A DNA stretch of 64,000 bases from Yamagishiella unicocca. Taxonomy: Eukaryota > Chlorophyta > Chlorophyceae > Chlamydomonadales > Volvocaceae. Below the pieces are notes generated by a model, which saw only the letters and a list, made by a program, of their open reading frames with translations, did not search any database and had not been told where the DNA came from. Location of the stretch: contig BDSL01000004.1 of NCBI GenBank assembly GCA_003116995.1, positions 1,364,001 through 1,428,000 of the forward strand, given 5' to 3'. A program made the translations under genes and the position numbers. Shown one piece after another: positions 22,216 to 31,969 of the stretch (positions are counted from its first letter, which is position 1; each line of letters opens with the position of its first letter).

Positions 22216-22320
22216 AGCTTGGAGTGACATTTGGCTGTATTGTAATGCGGGAACACGGGAACACGGCCATGACCGGCTAGCCGGTCATTCTTGGGAACAC
22301 GGGAACACGGTCATTACCGG
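22216..22320. repeat. Spacer between satellites with GGGAACACGG repeats and palindrome
   Basis: The spacer joins the two satellites. GGGAACACGGGAACACGG occurs twice and flanks a perfect 20-bp palindrome at 22269-22288 (ATGACCGGCT / AGCCGGTCAT). The motif is that of the 168-bp satellite. Confidence 0.8.
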
Positions 22321-24679
22321 GTGGTCCAGGCGCTCCCTTGCTGCTGAGGAGGGGCTGGAGGAGGGGAAGTGCTCGTGTGTTGCCGTACGTGACCCTAGGC
22401 TTCCACCGCCGCGCCCAACTAGTACCTAGTATGACGGTTCAGAGCTGGTATGGCGCGGGGGAGGGTCTGGCTTTAACCAGGAGAGCAATCCTGCTTTCGG
22501 TGGTCCAGGCGCTCCCTTGCTGCTGAGGAGGGGCTGGAGGAGGGGAAGTGCTCGTGTGTTGCCGTACGTGACCCTAGGCTTCCACCGCCGCGCCCAACTA
22601 GTACCTAGTATGACGGTTCAGAGCTGGTATGGCGCGGGGGAGGGTCTGGCTTTAACCAGGAGAGCAATCCTGCTTTCGGTGGTCCAGGCGCTCCCTTGCT
22701 GCTGAGGAGGGGCTGGAGGAGGGGAAGTGCTCGTGTGTTGCCGTACGTGACCCTAGGCTTCCACCGCCGCGCCCAACTAGTACCTAGTATGACGGTTCAG
22801 AGCTGGTATGGCGCGGGGGAGGGTCTGGCTTTAACCAGGAGAGCAATCCTGCTTTCGGTGGTCCAGGCGCTCCCTTGCTGCTGAGGAGGGGCTGGAGGAG
22901 GGGAAGTGCTCGTGTGTTGCCGTACGTGACCCTAGGCTTCCACCGCCGCGCCCAACTAGTACCTAGTATGACGGTTCAGAGCTGGTATGGCGCGGGGGAG
23001 GGTCTGGCTTTAACCAGGAGAGCAATCCTGCTTTCGGTGGTCCAGGCGCTCCCTTGCTGCTGAGGAGGGGCTGGAGGAGGGGAAGTGCTCGTGTGTTGCC
23101 GTACGTGACCCTAGGCTTCCACCGCCGCGCCCAACTAGTACCTAGTATGACGGTTCAGAGCTGGTATGGCGCGGGGGAGGGTCTGGCTTTAACCAGGAGA
23201 GCAATCCTGCTTTCGGTGGTCCAGGCGCTCCCTTGCTGCTGAGGAGGGGCTGGAGGAGGGGAAGTGCTCGTGTGTTGCCGTACGTGACCCTAGGCTTCCA
23301 CCGCCGCGCCCAACTAGTACCTAGTATGACGGTTCAGAGCTGGTATGGCGCGGGGGAGGGTCTGGCTTTAACCAGGAGAGCAATCCTGCTTTCGGTGGTC
23401 CAGGCGCTCCCTTGCTGCTGAGGAGGGGCTGGAGGAGGGGAAGTGCTCGTGTGTTGCCGTACGTGACCCTAGGCTTCCACCGCCGCGCCCAACTAGTACC
23501 TAGTATGACGGTTCAGAGCTGGTATGGCGCGGGGGAGGGTCTGGCTTTAACCAGGAGAGCAATCCTGCTTTCGGTGGTCCAGGCGCTCCCTTGCTGCTGA
23601 GGAGGGGCTGGAGGAGGGGAAGTGCTCGTGTGTTGCCGTACGTGACCCTAGGCTTCCACCGCCGCGCCCAACTAGTACCTAGTATGACGGTTCAGAGCTG
23701 GTATGGCGCGGGGGAGGGTCTGGCTTTAACCAGGAGAGCAATCCTGCTTTCGGTGGTCCAGGCGCTCCCTTGCTGCTGAGGAGGGGCTGGAGGAGGGGAA
23801 GTGCTCGTGTGTTGCCGTACGTGACCCTAGGCTTCCACCGCCGCGCCCAACTAGTACCTAGTATGACGGTTCAGAGCTGGTATGGCGCGGGGGAGGGTCT
23901 GGCTTTAACCAGGAGAGCAATCCTGCTTTCGGTGGTCCAGGCGCTCCCTTGCTGCTGAGGAGGGGCTGGAGGAGGGGAAGTGCTCGTGTGTTGCCGTACG
24001 TGACCCTAGGCTTCCACCGCCGCGCCCAACTAGTACCTAGTATGACGGTTCAGAGCTGGTATGGCGCGGGGGAGGGTCTGGCTTTAACCAGGAGAGCAAT
24101 CCTGCTTTCGGTGGTCCAGGCGCTCCCTTGCTGCTGAGGAGGGGCTGGAGGAGGGGAAGTGCTCGTGTGTTGCCGTACGTGACCCTAGGCTTCCACCGCC
24201 GCGCCCAACTAGTACCTAGTATGACGGTTCAGAGCTGGTATGGCGCGGGGGAGGGTCTGGCTTTAACCAGGAGAGCAATCCTGCTTTCGGTGGTCCAGGC
24301 GCTCCCTTGCTGCTGAGGAGGGGCTGGAGGAGGGGAAGTGCTCGTGTGTTGCCGTACGTGACCCTAGGCTTCCACCGCCGCGCCCAACTAGTACCTAGTA
24401 TGACGGTTCAGAGCTGGTATGGCGCGGGGGAGGGTCTGGCTTTAACCAGGAGAGCAATCCTGCTTTCGGTGGTCCAGGCGCTCCCTTGCTGCTGAGGAGG
24501 GGCTGGAGGAGGGGAAGTGCTCGTGTGTTGCCGTACGTGACCCTAGGCTTCCACCGCCGCGCCCAACTAGTACCTAGTATGACGGTTCAGAGCTGGTATG
24601 GCGCGGGGGAGGGTCTGGCTTTAACCAGGAGAGCAATCCTGCTTTCGGTGGTCCAGGCGCTCCCTTGCTGCTGAGGAGG
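22321..24679. repeat. 179-bp satellite, 13 apparently identical copies
   Basis: A 179-bp unit (start words GGTGGTCCAGGCGCTCCC, then CTTGCTGCTGAGGAGG) repeats 13 times with no difference that I can see, followed by a partial copy at 24656-24679. It includes the near-palindrome CTAGTACCTAG. Because 179 is not a multiple of three, the 62-codon frame seen in every copy restarts each time from TTG and lacks ATG, so it is not a gene. Confidence 0.97.
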
Positions 24680-27600
24680 GCAACAGGATTTTGGGGCTTG
24701 CCTGCATGAGGGCTGTTAGCTAGAGGGAGATAGAGATACAACGGGAGCAGTGCTCGCGTGTAACAGACTTGGCGTGTAGCAGTGTAGGAGACACTGGGCG
24801 CTCCAGTGTAGCGGTGTCGCAGTGCGCCAATTTCTTCTGTGTTATCTTCTTGACTATTACTAGCATGCGCATAGCGTTTGCTGATATGTTTTTACACCAT
24901 TGAGGAACGCCTAAGTGTCGTTTGAGGAAACTACTTGGATATATGCCTGTCGCGCCGAGGCTGTCCATTTGTACTTCAAACGGATCGACCGAGGTGATGC
25001 ACCAGCTTTATATGTACACGTGTATACATATTATTCCAGAGCTTCGCCCAGGCACTGTTACCCAGGTGACTTGCTACCAATTGAGTTGACATTTCGACTC
25101 GCGACCCAAGCGGCTTCCGTCTATGTGAGGTGGCTATATATACAATAAATATAAGAAGGTCTAGGATATGGCAAGTGGAATCGTATAGTGTCGGGTTGTG
25201 TCGTGCAAATCTGCGGGCGTGCGCTTCCAGGTTGAGAGGGACCCCTCCATACATGCCAGCAGCGACGCCAACTGAGCGCATACAAATAACCTTTAAAAAA
25301 AGGTACACGAGGGTACGTTTTGTGGGGGGTCCCGGGCCAGGGGTGATTGGGGTCCCTCCCCCAACAATAGCAACAAATGGCACCTAAAAAGGTGACCGAG
25401 TCGAACGCCGCTAAAGACGGCCAGCCCGAACAAACTGAGGCAACCTCCACCGAACACGGGGAGAACGGGGACGCTGTAAGTCCGGGAACGAAAAAGAAGG
25501 GAGCGAAGCGCCCAAAGGCCAAGCAAACGCTACCCACACCAGAGCTGTACAAGCGCGTTGCGCCGCGGTCAGCCCATAAGCCCGCTCTGAAGCGGAGCAA
25601 GGAACAAAAGCGCCTAGATAGGGCTGAGCGCAAAGCTCTTAAGAAAAAGCAAACAAAAGAGGACACGGAGGATTTGTCTGACTCCGGCGACGAACGAATT
25701 GCCCACCAAAGCCGCGACAAGCAAACTGAAGGTGAAAACCCCCCCACCGCAACACCACAGGAAACGTCAGAGGCCGCGCGGCTAGCAGCGCAGATGGCCG
25801 CGGTCGACGTGGGCGAACGCAAATCGCGCAAGTCGTCCTCCGCAACCTCTTCGGAAGCGGAGGTAAACATCCTCAAGGAGCTGCAGCAGCAGCTAAAGCA
25901 GCAGTCCAAAATTCTGCAGCGGCAGTCCAACATATTGGACCGCCTGCAAAAGGACGCAAAACTTTCAGCGACATCCCAGGAGAAGCTGGCACAGGATGTC
26001 GCTCAACTGAAGCGGCACATCACGCCGCGCACGTCGTCTGCACCGTCCGAGTCGGGTCAGGCATCGGACCTTAGGTCCGATGACGAGACACCGTCCAAGC
26101 TAGCGGACAAGAACGCCCGCAAGCGTGCCAACAAAAAGGCACGCAAGCAGGAGGTCGCCGCAGCGTCCTCGTCAGACGACGAGGCAATACAGCAGGCCAT
26201 CGTTCAGAGCGCGGCCGAAGCAGCAGCTAAGGCGGCAGCCCTCGCTGCAGCGGACCAATCTCCAGGAGTTGGATCCGCGCAGCCCCAGGCTCGCGCGCCG
26301 CGCCCGCCTCCCCAGCTCATCGGCACCAAGACGCCGATTACGGACCCGGGCGAGGCACGGCTCCGTATTCAGCGGGCCTGTAACGAGGCCTATGGTGATC
26401 TGGAACATATTGGTGACGATGATACAGTCAAAATCACCGCCACCGAGTATGCAGTGCTACACCTGAACCTTTCCAGCCCCAAGGAGCTGAGCACAGCCCA
26501 GATAGCGCAAATAAATGCACTCGTGCGAGCACTTCTGGCACAGCGCCCGCGTTGGAGCGAACGGCAGCAGCCGCCCGGACAGCGACATGTTCCCGCGACC
26601 GGTGCGGGGCCGTCGAACGCGCCGGCACCGCCGCCAATCGACTATCGGCAGGCGGTAGCCGGACCGTTTCATCAAGGACAAATGGGATCCAGCCACGGCA
26701 ACACTTACGAGGTGAGCCCCAATCGTCGCTTACCCATACCTGCGAAGTTCCATGGCCGGACCGACACTCATATTTCATGCACACAAACTTGGTTTGATTC
26801 ACTTGTGCAATATATGAAAATGACGGGAAGCGCGCCCAACGAACACTTCGTATTCTGGCTCACGGGACGAGCACAGGAATGGGGACAAGCACTTCTTAAA
26901 TTGTACGCGGATAAAGGCGAACACCTCACATTACCTTTATTACGTTCGGCATTTCTCCTGCAATACGGGGACATACGCCGGCATACCGAGCAAGAAGTGC
27001 GCGACCGATTGTTCGCTGGTGACCACAACATGAAAACGGGGGAGCGGGTTCAGGAATACACGCAACGTTTTCGAGATATCATTCGTGATGCACGTGATAT
27101 GTCGCAGGGCGAAATGATAAGTTGGTACGTCCACGGACTACCGACCCAATTGCGCAAAGCGTGCGGCACCGATGCCAACGGCCGCGACTGGACTCAATTG
27201 GATGCACTAATTGAATTCGTGCAAGGCCAGGAAGTGCGCTCACGAGTTGCCGCCTTAAAGACCGCGTCGCTGAATTTTGTCAAAACCCCCCGTGACAAAA
27301 TCCTAAAACAACAGGCACGACCGCGGAAGCCAATCACCTGCCGCGACTGCAACCTTACGGTGAAGAGCATACAAGAGCACAAGACCAGTGGGCAGTGCGA
27401 ACGTGTCAAGCAGCTCACCGAGAAGGATGCCCCTCTTCCCCGCCACAATGAGTATGGCGGACGGGGACGCGGAGGCCGCGGCAGAGGTTGGCGAGGCAAC
27501 CAGGGTGGCCGCGGTGCCGGGGGTGACGCGATGCAGCAATAGGACAAGGGCAAGCAACTCGGGGGACCGGGCACGTCGTGTGTAATCGACGATGAGGGGT

Positions 27601-30600
27601 CACCGGCCGTTTTGGCAACCGAGCCGGCAATAGACGCTCTCACTACGCCCGACACTGATTGTTGTTTACCGCCACCGCCTATGGCTGAGACATCCGATCG
27701 TATGTTTTTAGTGAGCGAATTTCAACGTGTCCAGACTGAACTGGGACAGACGTTCACGTACGATGCGGCTTGTAACTGTGACGGAAGCAACAAATTGTGT
27801 GAACGCTTCGCCTGTCCTCACCGCTCGTTCTTTGACCAAGATGTGTCAGGCGAGATGGTATGGATTAATCCCCCATATACGCGCATTAAAGAGTGGCAGC
27901 AGCATTACGCAGCGTGCAAAGCCACAGCTCCAGAGCGAACCGGTGCGATGTTTGTAGCCCCAAAGTGGCCACACGTAGAGCAGCTTTTCAAAAATGCAGG
28001 CTATACGTTATTCAAAACATACGCAGCGGGTACGGTGTTAATGACCGGGCCGACAAAAAGCGGTTCCCGGCAGCCTTTACCAGGCGCCCAATGGCCCATA
28101 CAACTATGGTATGATGCGCCACACACACCGGCTCAGCTAAATACCTTGCGCTCCGGATGCAGTTATACGATGACCTTTAATGGCCGCGTAGCAGACGCTC
28201 CTGCACGTTTCTTAATTGACAGTGGCGCGGATTCCGCAGGCACAGCGCATGGCTTTATCGATTTGGCCACCGTACGTCGCTTATCGCTCCCAACTCGGCA
28301 GTCGCGGACTACGTCCGTACGAATAGCATCGGGGCAACTAGAAGGACTGCACGGCGAAGTGCGTGTGTGCATGCGGATTGGCAAATATACTGAATGGGTG
28401 CGACTTCTTGTCTTACGGCATGAAATCCCAGGTATCGACGTCATTCTCGGGACCGATTGGCTCAAGGCACGTCACGCCAAAATGAACTGGCAGAAAGATA
28501 CTCTTACCGTTCAGGGCCCAAACGGCACAACTGTGCTAAGACCGCTATACGCCGAAAACGGGGCCGAGGATCCCTTATGCGGCTGCCCACTGCTCAGCGT
28601 GGCAACCGCCCAACTGGAAGGCGAAGTACCACTACCAATCCTCTCAGCTAAACAAGCTGTTAAACAGCTTGCACAAGGGGCACGCAGCTACCTTATGTTA
28701 GTGCGTGAGGAAAAGCCAACGTCTAACGGCGAAGCAATGCTCGCATCAGCAGTTGCAGGCACAACCATTGTTGCCAGCGACGACCTGGCCCCGGAGCAGG
28801 AAATACAGGCGCTGATTCAAGAATACAAAGACGTTTTCGAAGAGCTTTCCGGCCTACCGCCTGACCGCGGAACCGGCCATACAATTCCCCTTGTTCCCGA
28901 CGCCACACCACCTGCAAAGCGAATGTATCGTCTCTCGCCAGCAGAGATGGAAGAAGTACGGAAACAGGTCACTGAGCTCCTCGCTAAAGGATTCATCGAG
29001 CCGTCCACCTCGCCGTATGGTGCACCAGTGCTCTTTGTCCAAAAAGCCAGTGGTGAGCTTCGTATGTGCTTAGATTATCGGGCACTAAACAAGCTCACGG
29101 TTAAAAGGCGTTATCCTATGCCCAACATCACAGAAATTTTTGACACGCTCCAAGGTGCGCGAGTGTTCTCGTCGCTAGACCTCCAGCAAGGCTATTATCA
29201 GATCCGTATTTCTCAAGAAGACGTCGCAAAGACGGCCTTCATTGCTCCGGGGTTAGGTCAGTACCAATTCCGAGTGCTATGTTTTGGTCTGACCAATGCG
29301 CCTGCAACATTTCAATCTGTGATGAATGGGATATTCGCTAAGCATATCGGCAAATCCGTTCTGGTATACTTAGACGACATCCTGGTGTTCAGTAAAACGC
29401 CAGAAGAGCATTCACGACACCTCCGTACGGTGCTCGAACTGCTAAGAGAGCATCAATTCAAGGCCAAGCTGTCAAAATGCGACTTCAACAAACCAGAGCT
29501 GAAGTTCCTCGGTCACATTGTGAGTCGCGAGGGTCTGAAGGTGGACGATGCTAAGGTCGCCACGGTGAAGAACTGGCCAGTACCTAAGGACATACGCAAA
29601 CTACGCGAATTCTTAGGACTCGCTAATTATTTCAGACGCTTTATCCAGGGTTACTCGAGCTTAGCAGCTCCGTTGACAGCTCTGACCAGTGTGAAAGTGC
29701 CCTTTACATGGTCGCCTCAATGCCAAGCGGCATTCGAGGGTATAAAAGATGCCTTGATTAACGCACCCGTTCTCGCCCTACCCCAGCTCGGTAAACCTTT
29801 CGAGGTCTGGTCCGATGCTTCGGTTAATGGCACTGGCGCCGTTCTTATGCAAGACGGACACCCAGTAGCATACACTAGCACGAAGTTCATCCCTGCGGAG
29901 TATAATTATACTACCACGGACCAGGAATGCCTCGGAGCCATCAATGCTCTCGAGGAATGGCGCTGTTACCTAGAAGGATCGGAATTTTTGCTCCTCACGG
30001 ACCACCATCCTTTAGTGTATTTACATGAACAGCGTGGAGCGGGACTGCTGTCACGTCGGCAGGCAAGATGGATGGAGTACTTGCAACGCTTCAACGGCAT
30101 GAAGTGGGAGTACCGTCCCGGGCGTACGAACGTAGCTGATCCCCTTAGCCGGGTTCACGATGCGGTGCTGGCGGTGCTCGCCGGATCGCTCGTCGGTAGC
30201 GATCTTGGCACATTAATACGTGAGGGGTACGCCGGAGACCCCTGGCTAAAAACGCCGAAGGCAGCACGGTTGCAGATAAAGAAAAGGAACGGGTTCTGGT
30301 ACCTTGGTACTCAGATAGTCGTACCCAACATTCCTGAGCTGCGCACAAAGATCCTGAAGGAGTTCCATGATACACCCTTCAGCGGGCATCGTGGTGCTGT
30401 ACGCACCCAAGAAGCGATCGCAAGAACATTCTGGTGGCCTGGTCTCCACACAGACACGCAACATTATGTTGCCAATTGCCCAACGTGCCAGCGCAACAAG
30501 CCCCTTAACACCAAGCCGGGGGGCCTACTGCAACCTCTTCCGACCCCAAAGGAAGTGTGGGAGAGCGTGTCACTCGATCTGATAACACAGCTGCCAACCA

Positions 30601-31300
30601 CGAAATCAGGGCATGACGCTATTGTAGTTTTTGTGGACCGGCTCAGCAAAATGACCCACTTTGCTGCCACACACACTAGCGCCTCAGCAGAGGACTTGGC
30701 ACAACTGTTCGTGTCAACTGTCTTCAAGCAACACGGCCTCCCAAAAGGACTTGTCTCCGACCGTGATCCACGATTTACGAGCAAGTTTTGGAGAGAAGTA
30801 ACTCGCCTTCTCGGGACGCAGCTCTATATGAGCACGGCATTTCATCCGCAAACCGACGGCCAGACGGAACGGATGAATCGTCTCCTCGAAGAGACGCTTC
30901 GGCATTACATTGGACCTAGTCATGATGATTGGGATGCACATCTGTCGTTGATTGAATTCGCGATAAACAATTCACGACAAGAATCAATTGGTACAACTCC
31001 GTTTATGCTAAACGGTGGACGACAGCCCCGCACTCCGGCTGATCTCCATTTACCATCCAATGTGCCACGCGCCGCGTCCTTTGAAGCTGATCTCCGCGAA
31101 CGACTCGCGCGAGCAAAGGCATGCCTAGAAGCCGCGCAGGCTCGGCAAAAGGCGAACGCGGATGGCCGTCGTAAGGCTGTCACGTTCACCTTGGGTCAAG
31201 AAGTGTTGCTCAATACAAAGAACATTACGTTCAAAACCCCTGGAACGCGCAAGCTCATGCCGCGCTACATCGGGCCTTTTCGCGACCTTCGTTACATGGT
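24680..31300 (+). mobile_element. Ty3/Gypsy LTR retrotransposon, 3'-truncated
   Basis: The element carries Gag (25377-27542) and Pol (27543 onward) on the plus strand. The 700 bases left of Gag have features expected of a 5' LTR and leader: a TGTAA word at about 24772 and the TATA-like CTATATATAC at about 25134. LTR ends and primer-binding site could not be fixed. No second copy of this stretch is present to the right, and the integrase C terminus stops being recognisable just after the RYIGPF motif (about 31278). So the 3' part and 3' LTR are missing. Base composition is more AT-rich than the host genes. Catalytic motifs of protease, RT, RNase H and integrase are intact, which suggests a young insertion apart from the lost end. 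Confidence 0.9.
25377..27542 (+). CDS. gag: Gag protein of the Gypsy element
   Basis: 721 residues from ATG 25377 to TAG 27540-27542. The first 320 residues are charged, Lys/Glu/Ser-rich, with a likely coiled coil at LKELQQQLKQQSKILQRQS. Residues about 455-640 are the retrotransposon Gag fold, containing FHGRTDTH, FWLTGRAQEWGQALL, RERL-like ERVQEYTQRFRDI and YVHGLPTQLR. Instead of a CCHC zinc knuckle there is one C2HC-type array (C-x2-C-x9-H-x5-C) at nucleotides 27339-27398. The tail is rich in RGG/RGR, another RNA-binding element. It is expected to form the virus-like particle and package RNA in the cytoplasm. Confidence 0.92.
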   Translation: MAPKKVTESNAAKDGQPEQTEATSTEHGENGDAVSPGTKKKGAKRPKAKQTLPTPELYKRVAPRSAHKPALKRSKEQKRLDRAERKALKKKQTKEDTEDLSDSGDERIAHQSRDKQTEGENPPTATPQETSEAARLAAQMAAVDVGERKSRKSSSATSSEAEVNILKELQQQLKQQSKILQRQSNILDRLQKDAKLSATSQEKLAQDVAQLKRHITPRTSSAPSESGQASDLRSDDETPSKLADKNARKRANKKARKQEVAAASSSDDEAIQQAIVQSAAEAAAKAAALAAADQSPGVGSAQPQARAPRPPPQLIGTKTPITDPGEARLRIQRACNEAYGDLEHIGDDDTVKITATEYAVLHLNLSSPKELSTAQIAQINALVRALLAQRPRWSERQQPPGQRHVPATGAGPSNAPAPPPIDYRQAVAGPFHQGQMGSSHGNTYEVSPNRRLPIPAKFHGRTDTHISCTQTWFDSLVQYMKMTGSAPNEHFVFWLTGRAQEWGQALLKLYADKGEHLTLPLLRSAFLLQYGDIRRHTEQEVRDRLFAGDHNMKTGERVQEYTQRFRDIIRDARDMSQGEMISWYVHGLPTQLRKACGTDANGRDWTQLDALIEFVQGQEVRSRVAALKTASLNFVKTPRDKILKQQARPRKPITCRDCNLTVKSIQEHKTSGQCERVKQLTEKDAPLPRHNEYGGRGRGGRGRGWRGNQGGRGAGGDAMQQ

Positions 31301-31394
31301 AAGCGTTGAAATGTCGTTCGAGAGTAACCACGTTCCCTTGGAAACCGCGTCTCAAGTTCCGTGCCAAACCCCAGGTTCCTGCTCGAGTACCTGA
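27543..31394 (+). CDS. pol: Pol polyprotein: methyltransferase-like domain, protease, RT, RNase H, integrase
   Basis: The frame is the same as Gag and opens directly after the Gag stop; the first ATG is 27681, so expression by readthrough of the single UAG is likely. Order: an adenine-methyltransferase-like segment at about 27690-28120 with NPPY at 27867-27878; aspartic protease with LIDSGAD (DSGA 28218-28229) and VILGTDWL; RT with YLDD at 29367-29378; RNase H from about 29806 (WSDASVNGTGAVL); the integrase zinc region at about 30367-30490 (H-x-H...CPTC); and the integrase core with SLDLI, SDRDPRF and ERMNRLLEE. After RYIGPF (to about 31278) the sequence no longer resembles integrase C termini, and translation runs 38 residues into foreign DNA. 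No chromodomain remains. Confidence 0.92.
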   Translation, partial: DKGKQLGGPGTSCVIDDEGSPAVLATEPAIDALTTPDTDCCLPPPPMAETSDRMFLVSEFQRVQTELGQTFTYDAACNCDGSNKLCERFACPHRSFFDQDVSGEMVWINPPYTRIKEWQQHYAACKATAPERTGAMFVAPKWPHVEQLFKNAGYTLFKTYAAGTVLMTGPTKSGSRQPLPGAQWPIQLWYDAPHTPAQLNTLRSGCSYTMTFNGRVADAPARFLIDSGADSAGTAHGFIDLATVRRLSLPTRQSRTTSVRIASGQLEGLHGEVRVCMRIGKYTEWVRLLVLRHEIPGIDVILGTDWLKARHAKMNWQKDTLTVQGPNGTTVLRPLYAENGAEDPLCGCPLLSVATAQLEGEVPLPILSAKQAVKQLAQGARSYLMLVREEKPTSNGEAMLASAVAGTTIVASDDLAPEQEIQALIQEYKDVFEELSGLPPDRGTGHTIPLVPDATPPAKRMYRLSPAEMEEVRKQVTELLAKGFIEPSTSPYGAPVLFVQKASGELRMCLDYRALNKLTVKRRYPMPNITEIFDTLQGARVFSSLDLQQGYYQIRISQEDVAKTAFIAPGLGQYQFRVLCFGLTNAPATFQSVMNGIFAKHIGKSVLVYLDDILVFSKTPEEHSRHLRTVLELLREHQFKAKLSKCDFNKPELKFLGHIVSREGLKVDDAKVATVKNWPVPKDIRKLREFLGLANYFRRFIQGYSSLAAPLTALTSVKVPFTWSPQCQAAFEGIKDALINAPVLALPQLGKPFEVWSDASVNGTGAVLMQDGHPVAYTSTKFIPAEYNYTTTDQECLGAINALEEWRCYLEGSEFLLLTDHHPLVYLHEQRGAGLLSRRQARWMEYLQRFNGMKWEYRPGRTNVADPLSRVHDAVLAVLAGSLVGSDLGTLIREGYAGDPWLKTPKAARLQIKKRNGFWYLGTQIVVPNIPELRTKILKEFHDTPFSGHRGAVRTQEAIARTFWWPGLHTDTQHYVANCPTCQRNKPLNTKPGGLLQPLPTPKEVWESVSLDLITQLPTTKSGHDAIVVFVDRLSKMTHFAATHTSASAEDLAQLFVSTVFKQHGLPKGLVSDRDPRFTSKFWREVTRLLGTQLYMSTAFHPQTDGQTERMNRLLEETLRHYIGPSHDDWDAHLSLIEFAINNSRQESIGTTPFMLNGGRQPRTPADLHLPSNVPRAASFEADLRERLARAKACLEAAQARQKANADGRRKAVTFTLGQEVLLNTKNITFKTPGTRKLMPRYIGPFRDLRYMVSVEMSFESNHVPLETASQVPCQTPGSCSST

Positions 31395-31969
31395 TGGTTT
31401 CCCAACCAACCGTCTACCACGTGGCTCACACCGGCAAGACTCTGTGGTGCGGGTTGTGGGCTGTTCTGACCGCAGGTAAGGCTTCCAATATCAGCTACGA
31501 AGGCGGGCCGAAGGGGAACAATACTGCCCGGCGCACAGCCGCGTAGGGCCGACGGAGGGACTCAGTGGCAAACCGATGCCGTAGCTCACCGCCTGTGTAA
31601 CGTGTCCCCAGCAGCAGGTGGGCGCGTGCTAGCCACCTGTTCCTATACATCCACGTACCCTCGTAGCCAGCTTTCCAAGGTTGCGTGGCCAACCCTGCAC
31701 CCCGTAGCAACCACTGCTGGCATCTCTATCTCGCAGGTTTTTTCATCGTGACGCTACGGAAGAATGGCTGCCTCATGACCATCTTCTCCACGCTGGTGAT
31801 TACGTTCTCCTTGCTGGCGGGAGGCATGTGGGACGAGCGCTGCGAGCGGGCTGCTGGCTACTTCGGCTTCTTCTGCGGCTCCTCGGCCATCTATGCGGCG
31901 TTCGCCTTCCTGTACAAGATCGAGCTGGGCGTGGAGCTGCCCGGGGTTCGGCGGGTAGCGTTCATCTGA
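31374..31969 (+). pseudogene. 3' exons of a GPR1/FUN34/YaaH (GFY, acetate transporter) gene, 5' part missing
   Basis: Two exons join in phase: about 31374-31475 and 31737-31969. Together they read ...FLLEYLMVSQP, LWCGLWAVLTAG, FFIVTLRKNGCLMTIFS, LVITFSLLAGG, GYFGFFCGSSAIYAAFA and then a short hydrophilic tail to TGA. Three hydrophobic spans and the order L-W-G-L...TLR-N...LL-G...G-G...SAIY match the C-terminal half of the bacterial SatP / yeast Ato / Chlamydomonas GFY proteins, which move acetate with protons. Normal proteins have six spans and an NPAPLGL-like start; none of that is found to the left, where the retrotransposon begins at once. TGTAA words at 31981 and 31995 would fit its polyadenylation signal. 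It is probably a host gene cut by the Gypsy insertion. Confidence 0.7.

Noticed and set aside
22338..24674. Thirteen identical 62-codon frames
   Set aside because: Each begins with TTG and not ATG, and they recur only because of the 179-bp satellite; no splice or signal features.
22321..24679. Regular repeats that might suggest a CRISPR array
   Set aside because: The units are contiguous 179-bp copies without variable spacers, in nuclear eukaryotic DNA.
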